DNA of 64,000 nucleotides from JBBSJZ01 sp041739875 (GTDB lineage Bacteria > Planctomycetota > Planctomycetia > Pirellulales > Pirellulaceae), in contig JBGSNA010000221.1 in the NCBI GenBank assembly GCA_041739875.1, positions 5,409 to 69,408 on the forward strand, read 5' to 3'. Positions 45,266 to 53,438 of the stretch are shown piece after piece (within the stretch, counting starts at the first letter, position 1; every line of letters begins with the position of its first letter). The notes under the pieces are model-generated. The model did not search any database. It saw only the letters and a program-made list of their open reading frames with translations, and had not been told where the DNA came from. The translations under genes were made by a program, and so were the position numbers.

Positions 45266-46327
45266 TCATCTCACATAAGTTCGCAACAATTGGAGTGCCG
45301 CATCAATACTGCTTATCGAAGCAGTTTCATTGGCCGTATGATAGCCCGTCGTAGGAATTTGCAAGGTCGTTCCGTTGATCTGGCCGTCGGTCGCCACCGC
45401 CAGCCGTCCGAGCTCTGTTCGACCGAGCGAAAGCGGTTTTTCGCGAGTCCGATTGATCTCATCAACATACTTGTCTTTGTAGATGTACGAGATCCCGAGC
45501 TCTTCGCAACGATCGCATAATTCTTGCGTGATCTCTGGAGCAAAGTCAGCACCCGCGTCTCGCGTTCGCAGCACGACTTGCTGGCTCAGTGCAGCTTCTT
45601 GAGTCGGAAACGGGCTTGTGTCCACGACAATCAACCGCTGAGTCGTCCGGCCGTGGCGCTGGAACCAAGCCAGCGCGTATCGCCAACTTCGGCCAGCTTC
45701 CTCGGCAGCCGTGAACAGCCCCGTGCCTTGAAACCCGCTTCGAAACAGATGCACGAGCATCGCAACGGACAACACATTGTCGAGCTGCGCACGCACAAAC
45801 CCGTCACTGACGCTGAGGCGGTCCAAGAATGAGACTGCGGTACCGGGCTGCAGATAATCGAGACCTTCGACTTCAAAGATCAAGTTGTTTCGTTGCGGAC
45901 AGATAAACGACCGTGTGATCTTGCCTTGGCCCAGGTAGCTGCCCGTGTAGGGCATGTGCGCCTGCACGCGTTGCCCGTTGAAGCGATCCGAGATCATTCC
46001 CATCATTTGTTCGGAGACGCTATCGCCAGTCAATTCGCCACGGTTGCCCGTGATGAACGCCGCGTACTGGAACTCATTCGGCCCAGTGCAAAAAAGCCCG
46101 TGACGATCGATATGCGCAGAGAAGACTTCCCCATCCCCATCACGCCCGCGAGCCACCAGCACGCCTTGGTACCGCGTCACCTCAATCGGCAATTCTTCCA
46201 GCTCACGCCGGAGCACGCGAAAGAAAGCATCTTCCGCCCCCACCACCGAAGGCTCACGAACGAGCCCCCTCAATAGGTGCAGGAAGTCATCACGATCCTC
46301 GTCACAGTTTCGATCAACGGAACGCAT
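45266..46327 (-). CDS. M42-type metallopeptidase (aminopeptidase-like)
   Basis: 353 residues from ATG 46327; a GTG at 46438 would add a hydrophobic segment of 37 residues and cannot be ruled out as a membrane anchor. Two-metal peptidase ligands can be placed: His and Asp in FSAHIDRHGL, Asp in AQLDNVLSV, the Glu-Glu pair in FTAAEEAG, Asp in VVDTSPF, and His in TGYHTANETA. Order and spacing are those of the M42/M20 family. Cytoplasmic peptidase, or envelope-bound with the longer start. The 345 bp upstream to 46672 hold no convincing gene. Confidence 0.85.
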   Translation of the reverse strand: MRSVDRNCDEDRDDFLHLLRGLVREPSVVGAEDAFFRVLRRELEELPIEVTRYQGVLVARGRDGDGEVFSAHIDRHGLFCTGPNEFQYAAFITGNRGELTGDSVSEQMMGMISDRFNGQRVQAHMPYTGSYLGQGKITRSFICPQRNNLIFEVEGLDYLQPGTAVSFLDRLSVSDGFVRAQLDNVLSVAMLVHLFRSGFQGTGLFTAAEEAGRSWRYALAWFQRHGRTTQRLIVVDTSPFPTQEAALSQQVVLRTRDAGADFAPEITQELCDRCEELGISYIYKDKYVDEINRTREKPLSLGRTELGRLAVATDGQINGTTLQIPTTGYHTANETASISSIDAALQLLRTYVR

Positions 46328-46672
46328 TTCGCTATTCGCCACGATTGCTTGACCCAAATCCGCCCAGCCGCGTGAAACACCCAAAACCCAAAACACCACT
46401 GCGACTATCGCTGGACCCCGCAACAAAATCCAGAGCACTCAACCCCAGGGCGTAAACACGACCAGTAAACCCACCAGAGCGGAAATCCAACTGACTTCCT
46501 CTATACAGCGAATCTCTTGATGGCGAGCATCAATGGCTACATCGTCGACCAAGCGAGTAACCAACGGACCTAAACCACCCTAACCGGCTATCCTCGATGC
46601 TTGCCGAGCAAAGAGCGAGTTTACTACGGGAGGCTTTGTGCGGTTCTGCCTGGTTTTGCTCGGACAATTTAC

Positions 46673-47413
46673 TTAGATGCGGTGTCGCCTTCGAAATGAA
46701 ACAAACCCAATGCCACTCAAACACACCATCGCCAATGACGAAGGTTCAGGCACGGCAGTAGCGGCAGAGACATCGAATCTTGCTCTAATATCGGAAATGC
46801 TGAAACTGCCTGACCGATGTGCTATGGTAAAACTCTGTGTCGGTGAAAAGGAGTTAGGGTCGGTGGAAAGGCCTGTCCCATCTACAGTCGTGCCTTGCAA
46901 GTCATATGTATCGGCACCGAAGCTCGTTAAATCAAAACCCGTAAACCCCAAAAATGAGACGAACGGCAAATCCGTAGATACGGTACCAAGCGAAACCGAA
47001 GCTGATGTAAAGCTAAGTGTTAAAGACTCGCCAACGGCGTCGAAGGAGCCGGCAGCTTCGCCTCCTGCCGTTCCGTTGCTGTTGATACCCCAGTCTCCTC
47101 CCGAAGATCCAATCCCTATCGCAGCAACTCCGGAAGCAGCACTTCCAGTAGCGGAGAGAGAGAATATAAAGGAAAACGAATCGTCTAATGCGCCAATCGA
47201 ATCAATAGAGAGACCAGAAACGGAGTACTCAACAGATGAAGGTGGAAGCGTCGTACCTCCAGTCGTGTTTGAAACTTGAGTAATTGTACCTATATCAGTA
47301 GTTCGAACAGAATTGTCGAAAGTAATGTTGACAAGTGCTCCGCTTGAATCTTCAGTCGCAAATAATAACAACGATCCACAACATACTAACGCAAATAAAA
47401 ATCGACGGTTCAT
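46673..47413 (-). CDS. PEP-CTERM sorted exported protein
   Basis: 246 residues from ATG 47413 (MNRRFLFALVCCGSLLLFA), a signal peptide. The mature part is Ser/Thr/Gly-rich and beta-rich, without a known catalytic domain. The C-terminus is a PEP-CTERM sorting signal: VPEPSS, hydrophobic LAMVCLSGIGFVSF, then RRRHRI. Such proteins are processed by exosortase (XrtA-type) and often linked to exopolysaccharide; no exosortase gene is in this window. Locally more AT-rich than its neighbours, with runs of simple Ser/Gly codons. Confidence 0.88.
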   Translation of the reverse strand: MNRRFLFALVCCGSLLLFATEDSSGALVNITFDNSVRTTDIGTITQVSNTTGGTTLPPSSVEYSVSGLSIDSIGALDDSFSFIFSLSATGSAASGVAAIGIGSSGGDWGINSNGTAGGEAAGSFDAVGESLTLSFTSASVSLGTVSTDLPFVSFLGFTGFDLTSFGADTYDLQGTTVDGTGLSTDPNSFSPTQSFTIAHRSGSFSISDIRARFDVSAATAVPEPSSLAMVCLSGIGFVSFRRRHRI

Positions 47414-47953
47414 ACCAAAACCTCTGCTAACTGTGGAGAGACACGAAGTTAAGTTTGATTGTCCGACGTTGCGTTGCACAAGTAAACTGGATTTAATCAA
47501 GAATTCGCAAACAACACTTGATGAGTTCAGTATGTGATTTCTCAAATTTGGCATTTTAGTTGAATAATTGACCGCTATCCGCTAATAACGCGGCACGGTC
47601 TGCCGCAGACGCCCGCAGCTGTTGGTTTTCAGACTGGGTGACGGGGAGCACTTGGAGCAGAGGAGAACTTGTGGCCATCCAGGATTTGATGTTTGGTTCG
47701 AAGCGATCTTTACTCTGACTCGATTTGCGTTGGCAACTGTTCAAGGTCAGTCGCCATGTTTCGATTGATGGTTTTGGCGTTAAGTCTGGCCGCTTGTCGT
47801 GCGTTTTTCTTTTTGCACGACATCTCTGCGCTCGTTGGGATCAGTGCTGGCGAGCACCCGAAACCATAGGTAATTCGGATCGGGTCTCTCGCCCTTGGCC
47901 AGTTGGCAGCGAACGTCCGTAGGGTAGGTTGCTAACTTGCTGGGTGTGGCAAC

Positions 47954-47972
47954 GGCAGGTTGAAAACCTGCC
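47954..47972. repeat. 8-bp-stem hairpin, intergenic repeat-like
   Basis: GGCAGGTT and AACCTGCC form a perfect stem with a 3-nt loop, 55 bp beyond the stop of the HEAT-repeat gene. No T-tract follows on either strand, so it may be a REP-like intergenic hairpin rather than a terminator. The whole interval 47414-48026 holds no gene I can support. Confidence 0.5.
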
Positions 47973-48026
47973 TCAAGTCGTTTAGGACACGCTGAGCGTT
48001 TGATCCTTGACGTGCAGCTTGCCCTG

Positions 48027-50168
48027 CTATTTCGGTATCGGAAATACGATGAGGGCGTTTTCCGCGAAGGTGGCTTCGGCGGCTTTGCCGTTGATGCGAT
48101 ATTCGACTTTCAATTGCTTCACGCTGCCTGGAGCTGGGTCGCCACCGAAGCTGGTGTTGTAGTTTTCAGACGCTAGGCTGATCAGCGGCAAGTCACCCGC
48201 TTGTTTTTGCAACACATCGGTCACGTCGCGTTGTTGCGAGCCGGCACCGTAGAGGGCCTTCACAATCTCCAGCTTGACCTTGGCAAAGCCGGCTTGGGTG
48301 AGCTGGCCCGATACATCGACTCCTTTACTACTGAGCTTCTGGGCAATCACGAGTGCGGCTTGCGTGGCCTGTTCTTTCAAAGCAGGACGCTGCATCGCCT
48401 CGATCGCCAACTTGAGTGATGGAGGACTTGGATGCAATTGCAGCACGTCGAGCACGAGTTGTTGCTCAGCCGGCTTGTTGGTAACGGCGATTGCACTGCG
48501 GCACATCTCGGCGCGCTCAGGTTCGGGCATAGCAAACTTTCTCGCGAGCCCGATGTACCCACGCAGCGCACGGACTTGGTATTTCTCCGACGGCGCCGTC
48601 GTCGCAAGATCCAATAGCACAGGCGCTGCATCAACGCCGTTCCACTTACCAAGCAACCGGCTCGCGGTGTCCTGAAGCTCCGGGTCGTTGCTCTTCGCCG
48701 CGCTAGCCAGCGATTGGAGTGCCGTGGTTCCGCCAACTTCGCTCAAGATTTCGAGCAAGTTGCTTTTCGCGGTCGCAGGCGATTGCTTCACAGCCAACGT
48801 CAGTTCTGCGGCACATGCCTCGCGATCGGGCATTCGGATACTTGCTGTTTTCAGCGCCTGTTGCGCGACGGCGGCATCATCTGCATGCTTGGGCGCAGTC
48901 ACCTGTGACACGAGTACTGAAAGTCGCTTCAGTGATACCGTCTCGCCCAGTGCGATCAATGCGGCATGGCGAATGCCTTGATCGGCATCCTCCACGGCCT
49001 TAAGGAGCTCTGGCACCGCGTCAATGCGTCGCTGGCCAACGAGCTCGATCAGCAACGGATAACTCTTTCGTTCCGCTTTTGGCAGCAAGGAAACAATTTG
49101 CAAGTCGACTTTCTCACCCGGAAGTATCGCCAGGGTTTCCTTCGCGGACTGGGCGAGTTCAGCGTCGGATGAAACCGCAATTTCGAGTAACGCATCGAGA
49201 CACGACTCGTTGCCCACACGTTTGAGTGCATCGATCGCTGAGACTCGCACTTGCCGGTCACCTTTCTCAGCAGCGTTCATGATCGCAGTGAGAACAACGG
49301 TTTGTGGTCGATCCGCCATCGCCTGGATGATCAAGGCCGCGCGCTCTGGAGCGGCGTTCGCCACCTCGGTCGCCAGAGCTTGGTCAATCTTGTCGCCTGG
49401 GAATTCACGCGCCGTGCCAAGTGCGAGTTGGAACATTGCTTTTTGGGGCGATTGAAACTGTTCGAGCAGCAGGGGGAGCCCTTCTTGATTGCGAGCCAGA
49501 ATCGCGCCGCGTGTTGCCTCAAGAATCCTTTGGTCGGAAACATTGGCCTGGCGGACTTCGTCGTACATCACGATCGCATCGTCAGCGTTTCCTTCCGCAA
49601 GAAATCGCTCGGCGCACAAGACACAGCCTTCGGCAATCGCTGTGCGAACGTTCGCTGGAGCCGCAGCCAATGCTTGGCGAAGCGATTTTCCCGCGTCCGC
49701 ATTTCCGATCAGCCCCAACGCGACCGCTGCAGCCGACACGACTTCAGCGTCCGAGTCTTGTAATCGTGACGTCAACTTAGTAGCCGCGCCAGCATAACGC
49801 CGAACACCGATTGAATTGATCGTACCGACGAGCAACTTTCCGTCGAGTTCGTCGGTCGCTGCGAGTAACGCTTCGTCCGCTGCCTCGCCTGGGATCACCT
49901 CCAGTGCGATGCGGGCCCAGGAGGCGAGTTGGGGGTCGGACAATAGTTTCGCAAGATCAGCCACGGATGCACTCGATCCATCGATGGCGAGTTTCTTGCA
50001 TGTCATGGCTTTCTCATCCGCGGGTGCATCCGAGCGAAGGACGTCGAGCAGAGCCTGTTCTTGTGCACCCGAGGATTTGGGATCGTCAGCAAACGCGGAC
50101 GTGGCGGCGACAAGTAGGACGGCCGCGAGTAAAGCAAGTACGTGATGGAAAGGTCGATTGGCGAGCAT
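48027..50168 (-). CDS. exported HEAT-repeat protein
   Basis: 713 residues from ATG 50168, where a signal peptide begins (PFHHVLALLAAVLLVAATSAFADD); a longer frame to 50222 is unlikely. The body is made of HEAT/PBS-type helical repeats, for example DSDAEVVSAAAVALGLIGNADAG, KGDRQVRVSAIDALKRVGNES and DADQGIRHAALIALGETV. The C-terminal 60 residues differ and look beta-rich (YNTSFGGDPAPGSVKQLKVEY). HEAT-repeat exported proteins often stand with oxidoreductase and cytochrome genes in planctomycetes, as here. Probably a protein-interaction scaffold in the periplasm. 70 bp from the oxidoreductase on the same strand. Confidence 0.88.
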   Translation of the reverse strand: MLANRPFHHVLALLAAVLLVAATSAFADDPKSSGAQEQALLDVLRSDAPADEKAMTCKKLAIDGSSASVADLAKLLSDPQLASWARIALEVIPGEAADEALLAATDELDGKLLVGTINSIGVRRYAGAATKLTSRLQDSDAEVVSAAAVALGLIGNADAGKSLRQALAAAPANVRTAIAEGCVLCAERFLAEGNADDAIVMYDEVRQANVSDQRILEATRGAILARNQEGLPLLLEQFQSPQKAMFQLALGTAREFPGDKIDQALATEVANAAPERAALIIQAMADRPQTVVLTAIMNAAEKGDRQVRVSAIDALKRVGNESCLDALLEIAVSSDAELAQSAKETLAILPGEKVDLQIVSLLPKAERKSYPLLIELVGQRRIDAVPELLKAVEDADQGIRHAALIALGETVSLKRLSVLVSQVTAPKHADDAAVAQQALKTASIRMPDREACAAELTLAVKQSPATAKSNLLEILSEVGGTTALQSLASAAKSNDPELQDTASRLLGKWNGVDAAPVLLDLATTAPSEKYQVRALRGYIGLARKFAMPEPERAEMCRSAIAVTNKPAEQQLVLDVLQLHPSPPSLKLAIEAMQRPALKEQATQAALVIAQKLSSKGVDVSGQLTQAGFAKVKLEIVKALYGAGSQQRDVTDVLQKQAGDLPLISLASENYNTSFGGDPAPGSVKQLKVEYRINGKAAEATFAENALIVFPIPK

Positions 50169-50237
50169 GCGTTGGGTCCAGATGAATGAGAACGATTGTG
50201 TGGCAATGGAAGTAGAGAACAAGCAGTGAAAAAGTCT

Positions 50238-51536
50238 CTAAACTCTCCACGGTTCTCGGAGTGCCTCGGATCGCATGCGGTTCGCTTGCTCGTCATCGAT
50301 AAACTGGTGCGTCGTGTTGTCGTACTTTACTTGCCGATCCAAGTGCAGCGCGATGTTCGCGGCGTGACATGCGATGTGCGCATTGCAGGCGGCGTCTGCA
50401 TTGCCTTTGGGTTGGCTGCGAGTTTTCACACAGTCCAGGAAATCGCGAACGTGATAGGTCGCTGGATAGCCGCCGATTTCAGCGACCTTTCGGCCAGCGA
50501 GCAGTTCTGGCGAACTCAACACCATCTTGCCGCTATCACCGGCCTCGACCCACCCCGTTTCGCCCTCGAAACGCACGGGGCATGATCCCAGCGGAATCCA
50601 ACCGGTCTCGCGGAAGATCAGCTCCGTGCCATTCTCATAGCGAGCGACGAGTTGGCCGTCCTTGGGCGCGTTGTACTCAACCGGCGGCGGGCAATCACCG
50701 ACCGCCCATTGGCACAAATCGACACAGTGCGAGCCCCACTCGAGCACGCCGCCACCTTTGAATGCGCCGACAAAGCCGCCTCCCTTTTCAAAATTGAAAC
50801 CGTCGAGCAACCTCGCGTTGTACGGTCGCCATGCGGCTGGCCCCAGGTACATATCCCAATCCACAACGTCCTTGTCCGGTTGCGGTTCTGGAACGAGCCA
50901 GCCACTCATCAACGCCTGCATACCGGCCGGGTGAGCATAGACCTTCTTGAGTTTGCCGAGCTTGCCGGTTCGTGCCAGTTCGCATGCGAACGCAAAGTGT
51001 GGCAAGTTGCGTCGCTGGGTCCCAGCTTGGAAGACACGTCCAGTGCGACGCATTGTCTCCGCGAGAACTAAACTTTGGGCAATGTTCTTGGTGACGGGCT
51101 TCTCGCAATACATGTCCTTGCCGGCGCGCGCAGCCGCCATGGCCGCGGTGGCGTGCCAATTCGGTCCTGTGGCGATCAACACTCCATCAATGTCGCTGCG
51201 ATCGAGCAGTTCCCGAAAGTCGCTGTACATCGCACAGTGATCGTTGCCGTATTTCTCATCGGCCATCTTCTTGACCGCAACACGTTGCTTTTCCTTAACG
51301 TCACAGATCGCAACGAATTGAACGTCCTTTTGTTCAAGAAAGCATCCGAGGTCATAGGTGCCTCGTCGGCCGATCCCAATGCCACCGATCACGATCCGCT
51401 CACTCGGCGCCACCGCACCGTCGCGCCCGAGAGCCGAGCTCGGAATAATCGTCGGCGCCAAGACGGCGGTACTCGCCGTTGCGACGGCTGCTTTCAAAAA
51501 ACGACGTCGTGGCACTCGAGTGTTCGTATTCGACAT
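50238..51536 (-). CDS. Tat-exported Gfo/Idh/MocA oxidoreductase
   Basis: 432 residues from ATG 51536. Twin-arginine signal VPRRRFLKAAVATASTAVLA. Rossmann N-terminus IVIGGIGIGRRGTYDLG, conserved EKP in YCEKPVTKNIAQS, and GFO_IDH_MocA_C features such as GSHCVDLCQWAVGD. The NAD(P) fold and substrate domain are complete. This family is highly expanded in Planctomycetota, where it commonly precedes sugar or sulfated polysaccharide utilisation genes. Substrate unknown. Upstream of the HEAT gene, probably one operon. Confidence 0.94.
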   Translation of the reverse strand: MSNTNTRVPRRRFLKAAVATASTAVLAPTIIPSSALGRDGAVAPSERIVIGGIGIGRRGTYDLGCFLEQKDVQFVAICDVKEKQRVAVKKMADEKYGNDHCAMYSDFRELLDRSDIDGVLIATGPNWHATAAMAAARAGKDMYCEKPVTKNIAQSLVLAETMRRTGRVFQAGTQRRNLPHFAFACELARTGKLGKLKKVYAHPAGMQALMSGWLVPEPQPDKDVVDWDMYLGPAAWRPYNARLLDGFNFEKGGGFVGAFKGGGVLEWGSHCVDLCQWAVGDCPPPVEYNAPKDGQLVARYENGTELIFRETGWIPLGSCPVRFEGETGWVEAGDSGKMVLSSPELLAGRKVAEIGGYPATYHVRDFLDCVKTRSQPKGNADAACNAHIACHAANIALHLDRQVKYDNTTHQFIDDEQANRMRSEALREPWRV

Positions 51537-51989
51537 GACTGTTCTCTTGATCGTGTTGATCCCATGAGCGCGAGGACACACCTGCGAGGCAAGGGACAGG
51601 ATTCCGGTACCCTGTTGAGCATAGCGTCGAAGCACACGCCATTCCACAACGTCCCGAAATATCTTGCGAATTCTGGCTAGATACGTTTTATGCCTGAATC
51701 GCCACACGGACAGATTGTTGACTCAGGCTGGATTGCGAAGAGCTTAATCGCAACATTTCTTTGCGTTTCGCCGGATGACTTGGCGGAACCGCAGCGAGAA
51801 TCGACCCTGTTCGGTAGTGCGAGTCCAGGCGAGCGAGACACGGAAACGCGTCCGACGGTTTGCGGTTGGATGCGTCGTCACAATCTGGGAGCTGATGCGT
51901 GGATTCAGCAAAGGTTAGCAAAGGTTTCCGGTACCGTTTACGTGGCATTTTGGTCATTGCCTTATGTGTTTCTATGCGAATATTGTCGC

Positions 51990-52033
51990 AATGGTGTCGT
52001 CACCACCATCCTTTGGTGACAGACGACACTATG
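51990..52033. repeat. imperfect hairpin in a gene-free stretch
   Basis: GTGTCGT...CACC pairs with GGTGACAGACGACAC with a 4-nt bulge, about 90 bp upstream of the DUF3472 gene. A second short inverted pair (GGTAGAA/TTCTAC) follows. No T-tract. The interval 51537-52123 otherwise holds the oxidoreductase promoter and short spurious frames. Confidence 0.3.
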
Positions 52034-52123
52034 GTAGAAACCGGGCTGTAAACCATTCTACAGCGTTGTCACATCTTCGCGGAAAATGAATTTCTTGCGA
52101 TGTCCACTATCTAAACTGCAATC

Positions 52124-53425
52124 ATGCATTTCAGCCTGCTTCGAGTGTCGCTTATTGCCTTCACTTTCCATGCATTCAGTTTGGGAATGACGTATGCCAA
52201 AGAGTGGACTATTCCGCTCGCTGGAAATGCCTATCGAACCGAACCGGGGCCTGGGGGTAGAGATTTCGGCAAAAGTGGACTTCTTCGGATTCAAGCGGCA
52301 GACGAAGTCTATTCAACTTACATCTATTTTGATCGTCCAGCCCAAGTAAGCCTTTCGATTGTCGGTTCGTCATCTATTGATTCGGCAACAGTGTTGATTC
52401 GGATGGGAGACCAAGAGCATCGCGCACAAGTCACAAAGGGTGACGACCAGACTGTGTCGATAGGCGAGTTCAATTTGAGCCAAAAGGGCTACGCAAAGTT
52501 TGATCTCATGAAGGTCTCGGATAGCCCTTCGAACGTCGTACAGCTTCGCGAATTGCGAGTCGATTCGGTAAGTGATGGGCTCTCCTTGGACTTTGTTCGA
52601 AACAATGACGGAAGCATGTTTTATTGGGGACGTCGCGGGCCGTCGGTTCACCTTGGATACCGTTTTCCAAGTGATCTGAAGGTGCAATATGCTTACAGCG
52701 AGATTGAGGTGCCCGTTGGTGAAGATCCGCTTGGGTCTTACTACATGGCCAATGGTTTCTCCGAGGGATACTTTGGGATACAAGTGAATAGCCCAGAAGA
52801 GCGACGCGTCCTGTTTTCGGTTTGGAGTCCGTTCCAAACCGACAATCCGCGCGACATTCCCGAGGACCAGCGAATCGAGGCACTTGCAAAAGGACCGGGA
52901 GTGCACATTGGCGAATTTGGTAACGAAGGCTCAGGTGGTCAAAGTTATCTCGTTTATCCTTGGGAAGCAGGAAAGACGTATAAGTTTCTTACTGAAGTCA
53001 CGCCAGATGGAAATAACAAGACCATTTATACGTCGTGGTTTGGTGAAAAAGGGGCTGGCCAATGGCAATTGATCGCTCGCTTTCGTCGACCACAGACCAA
53101 TACACACCTGAAAGGCTTTCACTCGTTTCTCGAAAGCTTTTCTCCAACACATGGTTACATCGGGCGACGGGCCAACTATGGGAACCAATGGGTTTTCGAT
53201 GTGAATGGCAACGCGCATGAATGCACTGAAGCGAGATTCACGGTCGATGCCACCGGAAGCGGACGACACCGAGTGGATTTCTCAGGCGGCACAGCGGGGA
53301 AGGCTTTCTTCTTGAGGAACTGCGGGTTTTTCTCTGAGACAGCCCAACCAGGAACTGTATTTCAAAGGACTGCGACGCCCAAAGAGCAGCCGCAGATCGA
53401 TTTTCCATCGCTTCCGCGTGAATGA
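52124..53425 (+). CDS. exported DUF5077/DUF3472 protein
   Basis: 433 residues. Signal peptide MHFSLLRVSLIAFTFHAFSLGMTYA. The first part (KEWTIPLAGNAYRTEPGPGG) matches DUF5077, and the second (MFYWGRRGPSVHLGYRF, FGNEGSGGQSYLVYPWEAGKTYKFLT, IARFRRPQTNTHLKGFHSFLESF) matches DUF3472. Such two-domain proteins occur in Bacteroidetes and Planctomycetota and may bind carbohydrates; no enzyme activity is known to me. Convergent with the cytochrome/WD40 gene, 13 bp apart. Confidence 0.88.
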   Translation: MHFSLLRVSLIAFTFHAFSLGMTYAKEWTIPLAGNAYRTEPGPGGRDFGKSGLLRIQAADEVYSTYIYFDRPAQVSLSIVGSSSIDSATVLIRMGDQEHRAQVTKGDDQTVSIGEFNLSQKGYAKFDLMKVSDSPSNVVQLRELRVDSVSDGLSLDFVRNNDGSMFYWGRRGPSVHLGYRFPSDLKVQYAYSEIEVPVGEDPLGSYYMANGFSEGYFGIQVNSPEERRVLFSVWSPFQTDNPRDIPEDQRIEALAKGPGVHIGEFGNEGSGGQSYLVYPWEAGKTYKFLTEVTPDGNNKTIYTSWFGEKGAGQWQLIARFRRPQTNTHLKGFHSFLESFSPTHGYIGRRANYGNQWVFDVNGNAHECTEARFTVDATGSGRHRVDFSGGTAGKAFFLRNCGFFSETAQPGTVFQRTATPKEQPQIDFPSLPRE

Positions 53426-53438
53426 CAGCGAAGCGTTC

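Noticed and set aside
46677..47279. 200-aa plus frame
   Set aside because: Antisense of the Ser/Gly-rich PEP-CTERM gene; its Pro/Glu-rich composition results from this.
51690..52019. 109-aa plus frame
   Set aside because: No recognised motif, poor start context, reads through intergenic hairpin sequence.
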